DNA from: CAWJAP01 sp963834365
Lineage (GTDB): Bacteria > Acidobacteriota > Vicinamibacteria > Vicinamibacterales > Vicinamibacteraceae
Length of the DNA stretch: 64,000 nucleotides
Reading direction: 5' to 3'
Assembly: GCA_963834365.1 (NCBI GenBank)
Contig: CAWIBS010000020.1
Coordinates: 93,027-157,026, forward strand
Part shown: positions 49,027 to 59,204 of the stretch, in pieces
Layout: every line of letters starts with the position of its first letter
How positions within the stretch are numbered: position 1 is the first letter of the stretch
Made by a program: the position numbers and the translations under genes
Notes under the pieces: model-generated
What the model was told of the DNA's origin: nothing
Database searches by the model: none
Seen by the model: only the letters and a program-made list of their open reading frames with translations

Positions 49027-50541
49027 CTAGTCAGATCTGTCCGTGGCCCGGAAGTGCCGCTCGGCAAACGCCAGGAACGTCGGCCACGTCGGCTCGGCCG
49101 TGTGGCCTCCCGTGTGCTGCCGGAAGCCGAGGTCGCCGCTGACGATGGCGGTGTCGATCGGCGGAAACTCGGTCGTACCGAGATCCGCGCGGCCGAGGAG
49201 CCGGTACACCGGGCCTGCACCCACGGCGGCGAGGAAGCTGCCCTTCGGATCTATCCACGCGTCGTTCACGGCCACTGTGCCGTCCGCGTTGACGGGGCCG
49301 GGACCGCGGCCGGCGCTCAGGAACACCGGCCGTGGCGCACAGAGCGCGATCAACTGGTGCGAGTCCACCGGCATCGTGTCCCAGCGGGCCGTGTATTTGA
49401 GGTAGTTGCCCGCCATCCAGTGATAGTAGGTGGTGGCGACGTTCTCGATCGTCTCGCCATACTTGCGGCGATGCAGCTTTGCGCCGCCGTGTCCCGAGGA
49501 GCTGATGTAGCCGATGGCAAAGCGTTCGTCGAACGCCTGCGCCACGAGGGCCGCCTTGCCGTAGCGTGAATGTCCCTGCACACCGACCCGCCGTGCATCG
49601 ACCGTCTTGTCGGTCTCGAAGTAGTCGAGCAGTCGGCTCGCGCCCCACGCCCAGGCCGAAAGCGCACCCCAGTCGTCGAGCTTCCTCGGCTGCCCCTTGT
49701 TCACGAGGCCGATGACGCCGCTCGTCAATCCGGCGCCGCAATCGGCCTGGATGCTGCCCGGGTGCAGGTTCGCGTATCCCCAGCCTTTGGCGATCACCTG
49801 CTGCTGCCACGTCGGGCCCGCGGGGGTGTTCGCCCCGGGTCCGCCGGCCGGCGGTCGCGGCGGCGCGGCGCCCGGCGGCAGGCAGGGGTTGGGCGGCGCC
49901 GGGAGGGCATCGGGCAGCGGCGCGCCGAAGCCGAACCCGACCTGGATGATGACCGGCACCGGTCCGGCAGCCGCCGCCGGCGTGGTCAGCATCGCCAGGA
50001 TGTTGACCGACAGATCGGGATGCGCCGCGTTGTCGACACGGCCGACGAGGTGCTTCGTGATCGTGGGCACGTCACCATCCGTGCCCTTCACCGTATTGAC
50101 CACGGTCCACGCCACCCTCGGCAGGCTCTTCGGCCTGCGGCCGTAGATCTCGCGTTCGAAGTCCTCGATGATCTCGGCGCGGCGCCGGGTGCGCCACGTC
50201 GCGGCGCTGGTGACCTTCTGGCCGTTCGCGAGCGTCAGCGGATCGGGCAGCACCGGATACGGGTTGGCTTCGGCCTCGTCGTAGGTGGCCGGACTCGAGC
50301 TCACCGCACCGGGCGGGATGGCCGAGATCTTCAGCAGGTTCATGATCCGCTGGCGTTCCTGCTGATTGGCGAGCTGCACGGGCGACGGCGGAGCCGCGGG
50401 GGTGGCGGCGGGTGCCGGTACCGGGGCAGGCACGGTGGGAGCCTGCGCGAGCCCGTGGGCGACCAGACCAGTGACCCACGCCACGACGAGCCAGTCGAAG
50501 CGACGCCGCAGGATTCGCGTCGGATTCCCGGAGATCGGCAC
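49027..50541 (-). CDS. Exported CE15-like esterase (glucuronoyl esterase type)
   Basis: This is a 504-residue protein. After a leader (FDWLVVAWVTGLVAHGLAQ) comes a Pro/Ala-rich linker and then an alpha/beta-hydrolase domain. RRVGVQGHSRYGKAALVAQAFDERFAIGYISSSGHGGAKLHRR is the nucleophile region of carbohydrate esterase family 15; the fungal GCSRxGK reads GHSRYGK here. The catalytic His is probably in FRQHTGGHTAEPTW. CE15 enzymes cut ester bonds between lignin and glucuronoxylan. A Pro/Gly-rich insert lies near residues 225-250. The GTG at 50541 is chosen because AAGGAG is five bases ahead; a GTG at 50547 is too close to it. Confidence 0.8.
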   Translation of the reverse strand: MPISGNPTRILRRRFDWLVVAWVTGLVAHGLAQAPTVPAPVPAPAATPAAPPSPVQLANQQERQRIMNLLKISAIPPGAVSSSPATYDEAEANPYPVLPDPLTLANGQKVTSAATWRTRRRAEIIEDFEREIYGRRPKSLPRVAWTVVNTVKGTDGDVPTITKHLVGRVDNAAHPDLSVNILAMLTTPAAAAGPVPVIIQVGFGFGAPLPDALPAPPNPCLPPGAAPPRPPAGGPGANTPAGPTWQQQVIAKGWGYANLHPGSIQADCGAGLTSGVIGLVNKGQPRKLDDWGALSAWAWGASRLLDYFETDKTVDARRVGVQGHSRYGKAALVAQAFDERFAIGYISSSGHGGAKLHRRKYGETIENVATTYYHWMAGNYLKYTARWDTMPVDSHQLIALCAPRPVFLSAGRGPGPVNADGTVAVNDAWIDPKGSFLAAVGAGPVYRLLGRADLGTTEFPPIDTAIVSGDLGFRQHTGGHTAEPTWPTFLAFAERHFRATDRSD

Positions 50542-50684
50542 GTGCACTCCTTGGAACGGATCGTTCGAGAGGTGACACTGCTCCTACGCCGGTATGTCGG
50601 GCTCGGGTTACATGACCGGCGCCATCACGTTCAACACCGGGCCGGCTTGCCGTCCCCGGTCGGTTGCGCGCATTCTAAATGCGG

Positions 50685-50812
50685 GCTACGGGCTACAGGC
50701 TGCGGGCGGCACGAGGATCTTCCTGTGGGCGTAGCCCGTAGTCGGTAGCCCGTAGCGCCCGTAGTCCGTAGCCCCTGGCGTAGCCCGTAGTCCGTAGCCC
50801 GTAGCCGCCGTT
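50685..50812. repeat. GTAGCCCGTAGTCC word repeats
   Basis: A 130-bp run of GTAGCCCGTAGTCCGTAGCC units, preceded by GGGCTACGGGCTACAGGCTG in the opposite sense, so the ends can pair. It reaches the GTG start of the next gene, leaving no room for a normal ribosome site. The rest of the gap (50,542-50,684) should hold the esterase promoter; I see no clear boxes. Confidence 0.85.
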
Positions 50813-51427
50813 GTGACCAGCCCCACCACCCCTGTCCCCACGATTGTGAACGTCGGCTACCGGTCCACGAACTTCTGGGTCGTCAGCGCCGGAACCTCGC
50901 GGCTGCTCGTCGATCTGGGCTGGCCGGGCACGCTCGGCACGCTGCTGGCGATGCTCGATCGCAAGGGGATTCCGCTCGCGGAGATTCAGTACGGGCTGGC
51001 CACGCACTACCACATCGATCATGCCGGGCTCGCACAGGAGCTGAAGAACCGCGGGGTCCGCCTGCTCGTCGTCGACGCACAGGTGTCGGCGATCCCGCTG
51101 ATGAAACAGTGGACGAAGACGGCGGATCGGTACGTGGACATTGCGCTCGACGACAACATCGTCGTGTCAGCCGCCGGGAGTCGGGCACTGCTCGAGTCGA
51201 TCGGCATCGGCGGAGAGATCGTCCACACGCCGGGACACTCGGACGACAGCGTGTCGCTGCTCCTCGACACGGGCGCCGTATTCACGGGCGATCTCCCGCC
51301 GCTGACGATGGTGAACTCGGTGGAATCGCCCGAGGTGCTCCGGAGCTGGAAGACGCTGCAGGCACGTGGCGCGACGACGGTCTACGGCGGTCACGGCCCG
51401 ATCCGGCCGATGCCGGCTGTCACGTGA
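50813..51427 (+). CDS. Metallo-beta-lactamase-fold hydrolase
   Basis: This is a 204-residue cytosolic protein. LATHYHIDHAGLAQEL carries the HxHxDH zinc motif, GEIVHTPGHSDDSVSLLLDTGAVFTGDLPP supplies the next His and the bridging Asp, and VYGGHGP the last His. The fold covers thioesterases, glyoxalase II-like enzymes and many others; no subgroup feature is evident. The GTG at 50813 follows repeat DNA with no Shine-Dalgarno sequence, so the start is uncertain. Confidence 0.85.
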   Translation: MTSPTTPVPTIVNVGYRSTNFWVVSAGTSRLLVDLGWPGTLGTLLAMLDRKGIPLAEIQYGLATHYHIDHAGLAQELKNRGVRLLVVDAQVSAIPLMKQWTKTADRYVDIALDDNIVVSAAGSRALLESIGIGGEIVHTPGHSDDSVSLLLDTGAVFTGDLPPLTMVNSVESPEVLRSWKTLQARGATTVYGGHGPIRPMPAVT

Positions 51428-51435
51428 ACCGTGCG

Positions 51436-51675
51436 GGATCGCCTGGTCGCTGGTCTCTGGTCTTCGGTCTTCGGTCTTCGGTTCGGTCTTCTGTCGGCGC
51501 GGCTGAAGCCCCGCCCTACCGATTCTGCCGCGGCCTCACCGGTAGGCCGGACCTTCAGGTCCGGCGGCCATTGGAAGCTCGCTCTGGTCGCTGGTCTCTG
51601 GTCGCTGGTCTTTGGTCTTTGTTCTGGTCTCTGGTCTCTGGTCGCTGGTCCTGGTCCCTGGCTCTGATCCCTGCC
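51436..51675. repeat. TCTCTGGTCGCTGG word repeats and a hairpin unit
   Basis: Two runs of TCTTCGGTC / TCTCTGGTC / GCTGGTCTTTGGTC words (51,440-51,500 and 51,588-51,665) flank a unit with GCGGCTGAAGCCCCGCCCTA (51,499-51,518) and GCCGGACCTTCAGGTCCGGC (51,546-51,565). That unit is a diverged copy of the 96-bp array unit at 42.5 kb. No gene is seen between the two convergent stops. Confidence 0.85.
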
Positions 51676-51676
51676 T

Positions 51677-52891
51677 TCACGCCACGACCGGCGCGGCGAA
51701 CGCCGGGCTGGTCACGAGCGCGGCGGCGCCCCGCAGGCGCGGGTGCTCGCCGAGCGGCACCGTCAGGATCTCGCTCTCGGCAGACTCCGGGGTCAACGAC
51801 TGCTCACGCATCGCCTTCTGCACGGACGGCAGGACGAGATCCCAGGCCTCGGTGATCTCGCCGCTCATGTAGATGCGCCGCGGCTCGACGGCCTTGACGA
51901 TCGTGGCCAGCCCGCGCCCGAGGTAGTACCCCGTTTCGCGCAAGGTCTCGACGGCGTGCGCCTCTCCGCCGCGCGCCCGCCTCACGATGGTGGCGAACAT
52001 GCTCTTCCCCGGCTTGCTCGAGCCCGGCCACGACGGATCGCGTCCGAGATAGCGCGCCACCGTGGCCCATACCGACACGTACGCTTCCAGACAGCCGCGC
52101 TGGCCGCAACTGCAGAGGGGGCCGTCCATGCTGAGCGCCACGTGACCGAATTCGCCCGCGTTGTTGTGCGCGCCGCGCAGCAGCTGGCCGTCGATGGCAA
52201 TGCCGACGCCGACGCCGTCCGAGGCGTTCACGAAGACGACCGAGCCGTCCACCGGGTCGTGTCCGCGCACCGCCCACACCTGGGCCAGCACGCAGGCCTT
52301 GACGGAGTTCTCGACGACGACGGGCAGGCGGATCGCGGCCTCGAGCGGGTCGCGGATGTCCACGTCGCGCCAGCCCAGCGTCGGCGCATAGCGGAGGCGT
52401 CCGCGCTCGAGATCGACGAGACCCGCAACGACCACACCGACCCCGAAACACGTGCCGATTTCGGGATGCTCGGCGAGGATCCGCTTGATCCGCCGCGCGA
52501 GATCGGTGACCAGGGTGTCGGGGCGGGATCGCGTCGGGATCTCCTGGGTGTCGAGGAGACTGTAGCCGAGCGGATCGGTCACCTGAATCAGCGTCTGGCT
52601 GGCGCTGATGTCCACCGCCAGCGCGCAACGGCGCCTCGTCTCGATGTAAAGATGTCGGGGCTTGCGGCCGCGCAGGCTCTCGCCCTTCGCGCCTTCGAAG
52701 ACCTGCTGGGTACCGATCAGGTCCTCGACCAGCCGGCTGATCGCGCCGCGACGTACGCCCATCAGCCGAGCCAGGTCCGCGCGCGAGATCGGCTGGCGCG
52801 TCCGAACCAGGTTCAGCGCGATCTGCCGGTTGATCTCGCGCGACGTCCCGCGCCGGGCAATGTGAAAAGCGGTCGGACTGATGCGGCGCAT
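51677..52891 (-). CDS. ROK-family transcriptional regulator (NagC/XylR type)
   Basis: This is a 404-residue protein. The N-terminal winged helix (about 10-75) reads INRQIALNLVRTRQPISRADLARLMGVRRGAISRLVEDLI. The ROK sugar-kinase-like domain has the Zn motif PLCSCGQRGCLEAYVS and the sugar-site block GVGVGIAIDGQLLRGAHNNAGEFGHVAL. The phosphate-binding region DISASQTLIQVTDPLG has lost the full DxGGT ATP site, as in pure regulators. It senses a sugar and controls a neighbouring operon, most likely the divergent CRTAC1 pair. The ATG at 52891 has AAGGA ten bases ahead; ATG 52900 is possible. Confidence 0.87.
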   Translation of the reverse strand: MRRISPTAFHIARRGTSREINRQIALNLVRTRQPISRADLARLMGVRRGAISRLVEDLIGTQQVFEGAKGESLRGRKPRHLYIETRRRCALAVDISASQTLIQVTDPLGYSLLDTQEIPTRSRPDTLVTDLARRIKRILAEHPEIGTCFGVGVVVAGLVDLERGRLRYAPTLGWRDVDIRDPLEAAIRLPVVVENSVKACVLAQVWAVRGHDPVDGSVVFVNASDGVGVGIAIDGQLLRGAHNNAGEFGHVALSMDGPLCSCGQRGCLEAYVSVWATVARYLGRDPSWPGSSKPGKSMFATIVRRARGGEAHAVETLRETGYYLGRGLATIVKAVEPRRIYMSGEITEAWDLVLPSVQKAMREQSLTPESAESEILTVPLGEHPRLRGAAALVTSPAFAAPVVA

Positions 52892-52920
52892 CGAGAGCAT
52901 GTCCTTGGCGATGCGATTAT

Positions 52921-52960
52921 GGTCCAAAATGGTGCGAATGTAGCCGTCTGGGTCCAATAT
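52921..52960. promoter_or_regulatory. Candidate ROK operator: paired GGTCCAAAAT sites
   Basis: GGTCCAAAAT (52,921-52,930) and GGTCCAATAT (52,951-52,960) are direct repeats whose starts are 30 bp apart, about three helical turns. They lie in AT-rich DNA between the ROK gene and the divergent CRTAC1 gene. NagC-type proteins bind T- and A-rich half sites; binding here is inference. Confidence 0.45.
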
Positions 52961-52961
52961 T

Positions 52962-55165
52962 TTGAAGACATATCCTGAAATTTGTCGCCAGTATTGTCGA
53001 GCTGGACTGCTTCTTGTGGCGGCGCTCAGCGTGTCCGCGGTCGTTCCGGCCATCACCCAGACGCCAGCCGGCTCGCCGCAAAAGGCCGAATTGTCGCGAC
53101 TTCTGGCGCTTCAGCGCGAGGCGGTCGGCCTCTTGAAGCAGGCGGCGGACGGCCGTCCCGACGCCGACGTCCGTCGAGCGCTGCTCGACGCCTCACAAAA
53201 GCTGGATGCACTCGGCGCCGAACCCGAGGCGGGCGCCCCGCCGGACGCGCGCGGGCGGCGCGAGACTCGTGCCCGAGCTGCGGGCCGAGGTGCGGCGTGC
53301 GGCGCGCGACCTCCTCGACGCCTCCCGGTCCGCGTCGAATCCACGGGTGGACACCCGACCCTTCCTCGCGCTGCTCGAGCGCGTGCGCACACAGCTCGAA
53401 GGCGAAGTCGCGCTGGGCCTGACCTTCCAGGGCAGCTACCGCCAGACGCGCGCGAAGGAAACGGTCTACGGCGGTCACGCCTCCGCGATGGGGCCGGCGC
53501 CCGCCGACCCCGGGTCGCTCGACGAGGACGCGGCGCCCTCTCCCGTCACCTTCGAGGAGGGCGCGCGCCTTCCCACGCGCACCTACTGCGGCGGGCCGAC
53601 GAAAGATCACGTCCTCGAGTCGGCGGGCAACGGCGTCGCTCTCGTCGACTACGATCAGGACGGACGTCTCGACATCTACCTCGTCACGGCAGCCGAGCTC
53701 ACACCGGCGCGCGAGCGCATCCCGCACCGCAACGCGCTGTATCGCAATCTTGGCGGGTGGAAGTTCGCCGATGTCTCGGCGCAGGCCGGCGTGGACGCGG
53801 CCGCCTGGGGCAACGGCGTGTGCGCCGGCGATGCCGATGGCGACGGCCGGCTCGACCTCTACGTGACCAACTGGGGTCCCAACCTGCTGTTCCGCAATCG
53901 CGGCGATGGCACCTTCGAGGAGATCGCCTCGAGCGCCGGAGTCGCCGCCGGCGGCTGGAGCACCGGCTGCACGTTCTTCGATCCCGATGCGGATGGCGAT
54001 CTCGACCTCTACGTGGCGCGCTACGTCCAGACGACCTGGGACGAGGTCGTCGGCGCCCGGCGGACGCTCGTCTGGCGCAACGGGCCGCGCATCATGGTCG
54101 GCCCGACCGGTCTGCCCGGAGAGTCCGACCTGTTCTTCGAGAATGCCGGGCAGGGGCGCTTCACCGATCGAACCGCCGACCATGGTCTCGGCGACCCGGC
54201 TCGCGCCTACGGCTTCGGCGTCGTCGCCACCGACTACGATGACGACGGCTTCGTCGATCTGTTCGTGGCGAACGACTCGAACCCGAACTTCCTCTATCGG
54301 AACACCGGCCGCGGACGATTCGAGAGCGTCGGGCTGGCCGCCGGCGTGGCGGTGAACGGCGAGGCCCGCGCCCAGGCTGGAATGGGCGCCGACGCGGGCG
54401 ACTACGACGGCGACGGGCGGATCGACCTCGCGCTCTCCGCCTTCGCGCACGATCGCAACACGCTCTACCGCAATCTCGATGGGCGACAGTTCGAGGACGC
54501 GAGCCTGGCGGCGGGACTCGCAACCCGGACCTTCCTCCGCATGGGATGGGGGACCGTGTTCCTCGACGCCGACCTGGACGGCAGGCTCGACCTCTTCTTC
54601 GCGAACGGCCACATCTTCAGCGACATCGAGGCCTACCCACAGCTCGGCGAAACCTACGGTCAGAAGAACCAGCTGCTGCTCAACACGGGCACGCGCTTTC
54701 GCGATCCGTCAGCGACGGCTGGCGCCGGCCTGCAGATCGCGCGCGTCGGCCGCGGCCTCGCCGACGGGTGATCTCGACGATGATGGCGATCTGGATCTCG
54801 TCGTGAGCAACATGGACGAGGCGCCAACGCTGCTCGAGAACCGGCAGCGTACCGGACGCCACTGGGTGGCCTTCCGCGTCGTCGCGCCGCGTGGCAACCG
54901 GTTCGCGATCGGCGCGAAAGTGACCCTGGCCGCCGGTGGCCGGACACAACTGCGCGAGATCCGCTCCGGCGGCAGCTATCTGTCGCAGAGCGATTTGCGC
55001 GTGCATTTCGGCGTCGGCGATCACGTCGGGCCGGTGGCGGCCGAAGTCCGCATGCCAGGCGGGCAGCGCTGGCGATGGAACGGTCTGTCGATCGATCGAC
55101 ATCATGTGCTCGAGCTCACCGACGCGGCGCGGAGTCAGCCAGTAGACGCGGCTCAGCCCGGCTGA
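52962..55165 (+). CDS. Exported FG-GAP/VCBS (CRTAC1-type) protein with ASPIC/UnbV end, frameshifted
   Basis: The protein has a signal-peptide-like start (CRAGLLLVAALSVSAVVPAITQ), a helical lead of about 120 residues, then at least six FG-GAP/VCBS calcium-binding blades of the form DYDQDGRLDIYLV, DADGDGRLDLYVTNWG, DPDADGDLDLYVARY. An ASPIC/UnbV module ends it (WVAFRVVAPRGNRFAIGAKVTLAAGGRTQLREIRSGGSYLSQSD). Such proteins are extracellular, form propellers, and bind ligands or surfaces. A shift near 53,256 and an extra G near 54,769 (which creates a false TGA) break the frame. The TTG at 52962 abuts a candidate operator, so the start is tentative. The stop lies inside a hairpin repeat. Confidence 0.78.
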
Positions 55166-55220
55166 AAGCCGGACACTACGATTGAGCGGACCTCCGGACG
55201 TAGTGTCCGGCTTAGCCGGA
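55156..55220. repeat. Facing pair of the dispersed hairpin (copies 4 and 5)
   Basis: CCCGGCTGAAAGCCGGACAC (55,158-55,177, spanning the TGA stop of the upstream gene) and TAGTGTCCGGCTTAGCCGGA (55,200-55,219) are inverted copies with a short spacer. They can form either two small hairpins or one larger stem, and could end transcription of the first CRTAC1 gene. Confidence 0.75.
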
Positions 55221-55230
55221 CCACAGCTTC

Positions 55231-58200
55231 ATGTCGATGCGCATCGTACGCGACTCCATTTCGGCGTGGCTGATCGTCGCGCTCCTGATCGTGGGCGGGA
55301 CCATCGGCACCGCGCAGGAAACGATCTATCGGCCGAAGCTGGCCACGCCCGACACGCTCGAACCTTTCCTGAAGCTCCTGCCGCCGGGAAGCGACGCGTT
55401 CGAGACCGAGCGGCAGGCCACCGAGATCGAAGCCAGGCTCGGCGAGCTGAGCGACGCGATGCGAGCCGGTCGAGTGACGAGCATCGCCGACTCCCTGCTG
55501 GCGGCCGATTTTCGCGGCGCCCCGCTGCCCGCGCCGACGTCCGCGTCGAAGGGCGATCTCCCCTTCGAGGTCACGCGCATGAAGGATGCGGCGCGCGAGA
55601 CGACCCTCGACGCCCGCCGGTTCTCCGGCGAGCTCCGGCGTTTCGTCGAAGATCTGAAGAGCGTGACGGTCGCCGAGTTCCAGGTCACGTCGATCGAGCC
55701 CGCCCCGACGGCCGGACTGCTCCGCACCCGCGTGCGTTACGACATCGTCGGCGCCGGCACCACGGCCTGGCGTGTCGAGCGCGTGGGTATCTGGACCATG
55801 ACCTGGCGCCACGGGTCGTCCGGGTGGCGGGTGGTGAGCTGGGTGACCGACGCGCACGTCGCGAGTCGCGCCGCGCGCCCGGTGTTCACGGAGGTGACGG
55901 CCGCGGTTCTCGGCGGCAACGACTCGTTCGCCCGGCAGTTGACGACCGATCTCGACACCTGGATGACGCGAATCGACTCGGTCCTGACCCGCGACTCGAA
56001 CGGCCATCACGGCGTCTCGGTGGGCGACGCCGACGGCGACGGCCTCGACGACCTGTACGTGGCCCAGCCCGCCGGCCTGCCCAATCGCCTCTTTCGCGCG
56101 CGCGGCGACGGGACCTTCGAGGACACGACCGAGCGTGCCGGACTCGGCGTCCTCGACGACACCGCACAGTCGCTGTTCGCCGACGTCGAGAACGATGGCG
56201 ATCAGGATCTCGTGCTCGCCACGGGCACGCGGCCCCTGCTCTTTCTGAACGACGGGAAGGGCCGGTTCGCGATCGACCTCGAGGCGTTCCGCTTCGAGCA
56301 GCCGCTGCAGGGCTCGCTGACGTCGATCGCGATGGCCGACTACGACCGCGACGGCTTTCTCGATCTCTACCTGTGCGTCTACGCGTATTTCTACGGCGCG
56401 GGGGATGACAAAGCGGGCACGCCGATGCCCTACTACGACGCGCGCAACGGCCCGCCCGGCGTGCTGTTTCGCAACGACGGCCGCGGCCGCTTCGTCGAGG
56501 TCACCAAGGAAGCGGGCCTCGAGGCCGGCAACGACCGCTATCACTTCGCGGCGGCCTGGGCCGACTATGACGGCGACGGGTGGCAGGACCTGCTGGTCGC
56601 CAACGATTTCGGGACCAAGAATCTCTATCGCAACCGCGGATCGCAGAACGGGCGAGTGACCTTCGAGGACGTCGCCGCGACGGCCGGCCTCCTGGACCAT
56701 GGCGCCGGGATGAGCGCGGCGTTCCTCGACTACGACAACGACGGCCTCCTCGACATCTACACCGGCAACATGTGGAGCGCGAGCGGCCTGCGCATCACCG
56801 CGTCGCCCGCCTTCATGCCCGATGCACCGGCGGACGTGCGCGCGCTCTACCGCCGCCATGCACGCGGCAACTCGCTCTTCCGGAACCGGGGCGACGGCCG
56901 TTTCGATGACAAGACGCTCGACGCCCGCGCCGAGATGGGACGCTGGGCATGGTCCTCGGATGGCCTGGACTTCGACAGTGACGGCTGGGAGGACCTCTAC
57001 GTCGCCAACGGCATGCTGACGCGGAAGGACGGCCCGACCGATCTCGACGGCTTCTTCTGGCGGCAGGTCGTGGCGCGCTCACCGCTCACCCGCGTCACGG
57101 GCACGCCGTACGACGATGCGTGGCGCGCCATCAACCATCTGCTGGTGCACGAGTCGATCGCCAGCCGGCAGCGCAATGTGCTCCTGCGCAACGACGGGCA
57201 GGGAGGCTTCGACGAGGTCTCGGGAGCGGCGGGCCTCGATCTCGATCAGGACGGCCGCTCGTTCGCCGTGCTCGACGTCGATCGGGACGGCGACCCGGAC
57301 CTCGCGGTGATGGCGGCGCGGCAGTCGCCGCAGCTGCGGATGTTCCGGAACGACTTCGCGCCGCGCGGCGCGTCGCTGGCCCTGCGTCTCACGGGCACGG
57401 CGGGCAACCGCGATGCGATCGGCGCCCGGGTGATCGTCGAGACCGATCGACTGAAGCGGACGAAGGTCGTGCAGGCCGGCTCCGGCTTCCTCTCGCAGCA
57501 CTCGAAGGAACTGCTGTTCGGCCTCGGCGCCAGCCAGCAGATTCGCACGCTGACGGTGGTGTGGCCGTCGGGTGCCGGCAGTCGTTCAGCGACGTCGCTC
57601 CGAACGTCCGTCTGAAGCTGACCGAAGGGGGCACGCTCGACGCGACGCCGTTTGCGGCCGGAGCGAGTGGGGGTTCGCCGGCCACTGGGACCGAGGTAAG
57701 AGCGTCCCCACCACCCGACACGACGTGGCTCTATGAGCCGGTGCCGGCTCCGGATTTCTCGCTGCCCGACCTGACCGGGCAGACGCGATCGCTGGCGGCG
57801 CTCCGCGGGAAAGCCCGCACTCGTCCTGCTCTGGTCGAGCGAGGGCGCCGGGTCGAAGGCCGCGCTCGGCGCGCTGGCGCGCGGCCGCGACGCGCTCGCC
57901 GGGGCGGGAGTCGAAACCCTCGCCGTCGCGCTCGATCCGCCCGAGCATCTGGCGAAGGTCCGCGCGCTCGCGCCGTCCGGGCTGCCCGTCGTCGCCGCGA
58001 GCCCGGAGGTTGGACTGAGCTACGCGATCCTCCACCGCCACGTGTTCATGAACCGGCTGGACCTGCGCCTGCCGACTGCCCTGCTGCTCGACGCCGCGGG
58101 CCGGGTGGTCCGGACGTATCGCGGCGCGGTGGATGGGGCGATCGTGGCGCGGGATGCGGCGGCCATCGACGCGCCGCCGGCCGAGCGCCTGTCACGCGCC

Positions 58201-58707
58201 ATGCCCTTCACCGGCACGCTCTACGGACAGCCGCCGCTGCGCAACTACCTGCCGTACGGCCGTGAACTGCAGGAGCAGGGGCTGGAGGCGGCCGCGGTGG
58301 TCGCCTTCGAGCGGGCCGCGAAGGCCAATCCCAACGCGTCGACGCTGTACCGGCTGGGCACGCTGCTGACCAAGAGCGGGGAGATTGCGCGCGCCCGGGA
58401 GGCGTTCGAACGCGCCCTCGCGCTGAAGCCGGACCTCGCCGAAGCCAGCAACGATCTGGGCGCGCTCCTCGCCCAGGGCGGCGACCTGGAGGCGGCGATC
58501 GCCCGCTTCCGCGCCGCGCTCGCGGCGGCCCCCGATTATCCGGACGCGCTCAACAATCTCGGCTACGCGCTGCTGCTCAGCGGACAGGACGCGGAAGCGC
58601 GCGCGCTCTACGAAAAGGCCCTGGCGCTCCAGCCCGATTTCCCGGAGGCGATCAACAACCTGGGATTGCTCTTCGGACGCGCGGGAGACCTGGATACCGC
58701 GGAACAA
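55231..58707 (+). CDS. Multidomain CRTAC1-type protein: FG-GAP propeller, ASPIC/UnbV, redoxin and TPR; 3' end lost at the join
   Basis: A signal segment (SAWLIVALLIVGGTIGTAQ) is followed by a ~230-residue alpha/beta lead, then VCBS blades (DADGDGLDDLYVAQ, DYDRDGFLDLYLCVY, DYDGDGWQDLLVANDFG) and an ASPIC/UnbV module (LALRLTGTAGNRDAIGARVIV). Two or more extra bases near 57,573 shift the frame; it continues DVAPNVRLKLTEGG. Next come a thioredoxin-like redoxin domain (PDFSLPDLTGQTRSLAALRG, with no CxxC seen) and, after an extra A near 57,818, TPR repeats from about 58,265 (ALALKPDLAEASNDLGALLA). The TPR stretch stops at about 58,705, where unrelated sequence begins. The frame runs on by chance to 59,076. 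Confidence 0.8.
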
Positions 58708-58712
58708 GACGG
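58700..58712. other. Probable chimeric join between two genomes
   Basis: At about 58,705 a plus-strand TPR gene loses its end in mid-repeat (GDLDTAE) and a minus-strand phosphosugar isomerase gene loses its end in mid-domain (GPGTLLVAV). Gene style changes at the same point. Right of it there are no dispersed repeats and no frameshifts. This fits an assembly join rather than a biological insertion. Confidence 0.8.
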
Positions 58713-59001
58713 CCACCAGCAGCGTGCCCGGCCCCACGAACGCGGGGAGCCGGTCGCCCTTGACGGTCAGCACCGGCACCCCGGACTCGGCGAAGGCCAG
58801 CGCGGCCAGCACGTCCCCGGCGATCCCGGAGCCGCCCATGCCGGCCACGACCACGACCTCGGGCAGCGGCCCGACCAGCGTCGCCGCCTGGGCGGCGCGC
58901 AGGGCGACCCGCGCCTGCCCGCCGGCGCCGGCGACCTCGCCCAGCATGGCCCCAGGGTCGCGCCGGGCCAGCTCGGCCGGGTCGTCGAGGACGCCGTTCA
59001 C
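58706..59001 (-). CDS. Bifunctional phosphoglucose/phosphomannose isomerase, N-terminal ~98 residues only
   Basis: The GTG at 59001 overlaps the TGA of the Trm112-like gene (GTGA). The protein reads NGVLDDPAELARRDPGAML, then EVVVVAGMGGSGIAGDVLAALA, the SIS-domain loop of archaeal/actinobacterial phosphoglucose/phosphomannose isomerases that bind the sugar phosphate. It continues VPVLTVKGDRLPAFVGPGTLLVAV, where relatives go on with S(Y/F)SG-x-TEE; here the sequence changes to acidobacterial DNA. It interconverts glucose-6-, fructose-6- and mannose-6-phosphate. Truncated by the join, not by a stop. Confidence 0.85.
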
Positions 59002-59180
59002 GCCGGCGCCGTCCCCGGCTTCTCGGCCTCCTCGATCAGCATGACCGGGATGTCGTCGCGGACCGGGTACCGGTAGTGGCACTGCCGGCACTCGATGATC
59101 TGCTCGGCCTCCTTGTAGTCGACCTCGCCGTGGCAGTTCGGGCAGGCCAGGATCTCCAGCAGCTTGCTGTCAAGGGCCAT
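58998..59180 (-). CDS. Trm112-like small zinc-ribbon protein
   Basis: This is a 60-residue protein with LLEILACPNCHGEVDY and IIECRQCHYRYPVRDDIPVMLI, two CxxC knuckles and the Trm112 ending. In eukaryotes Trm112 activates methyltransferases. In actinobacteria the gene is regularly found between phosphomannomutase and phosphosugar isomerase genes, as here. Its partner is not known to me. It starts 24 bases after the manB stop. Confidence 0.88.
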   Translation of the reverse strand: MALDSKLLEILACPNCHGEVDYKEAEQIIECRQCHYRYPVRDDIPVMLIEEAEKPGTAPA

Positions 59181-59204
59181 CGTCGGTTCCTCTCCTCAGG
59201 CCGT

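Noticed and set aside
58707..59076. Continuation of the TPR protein to 59,076
   Set aside because: The open frame is antisense to the SIS-domain isomerase and Trm112-like genes and has no TPR pattern beyond about 58,705.
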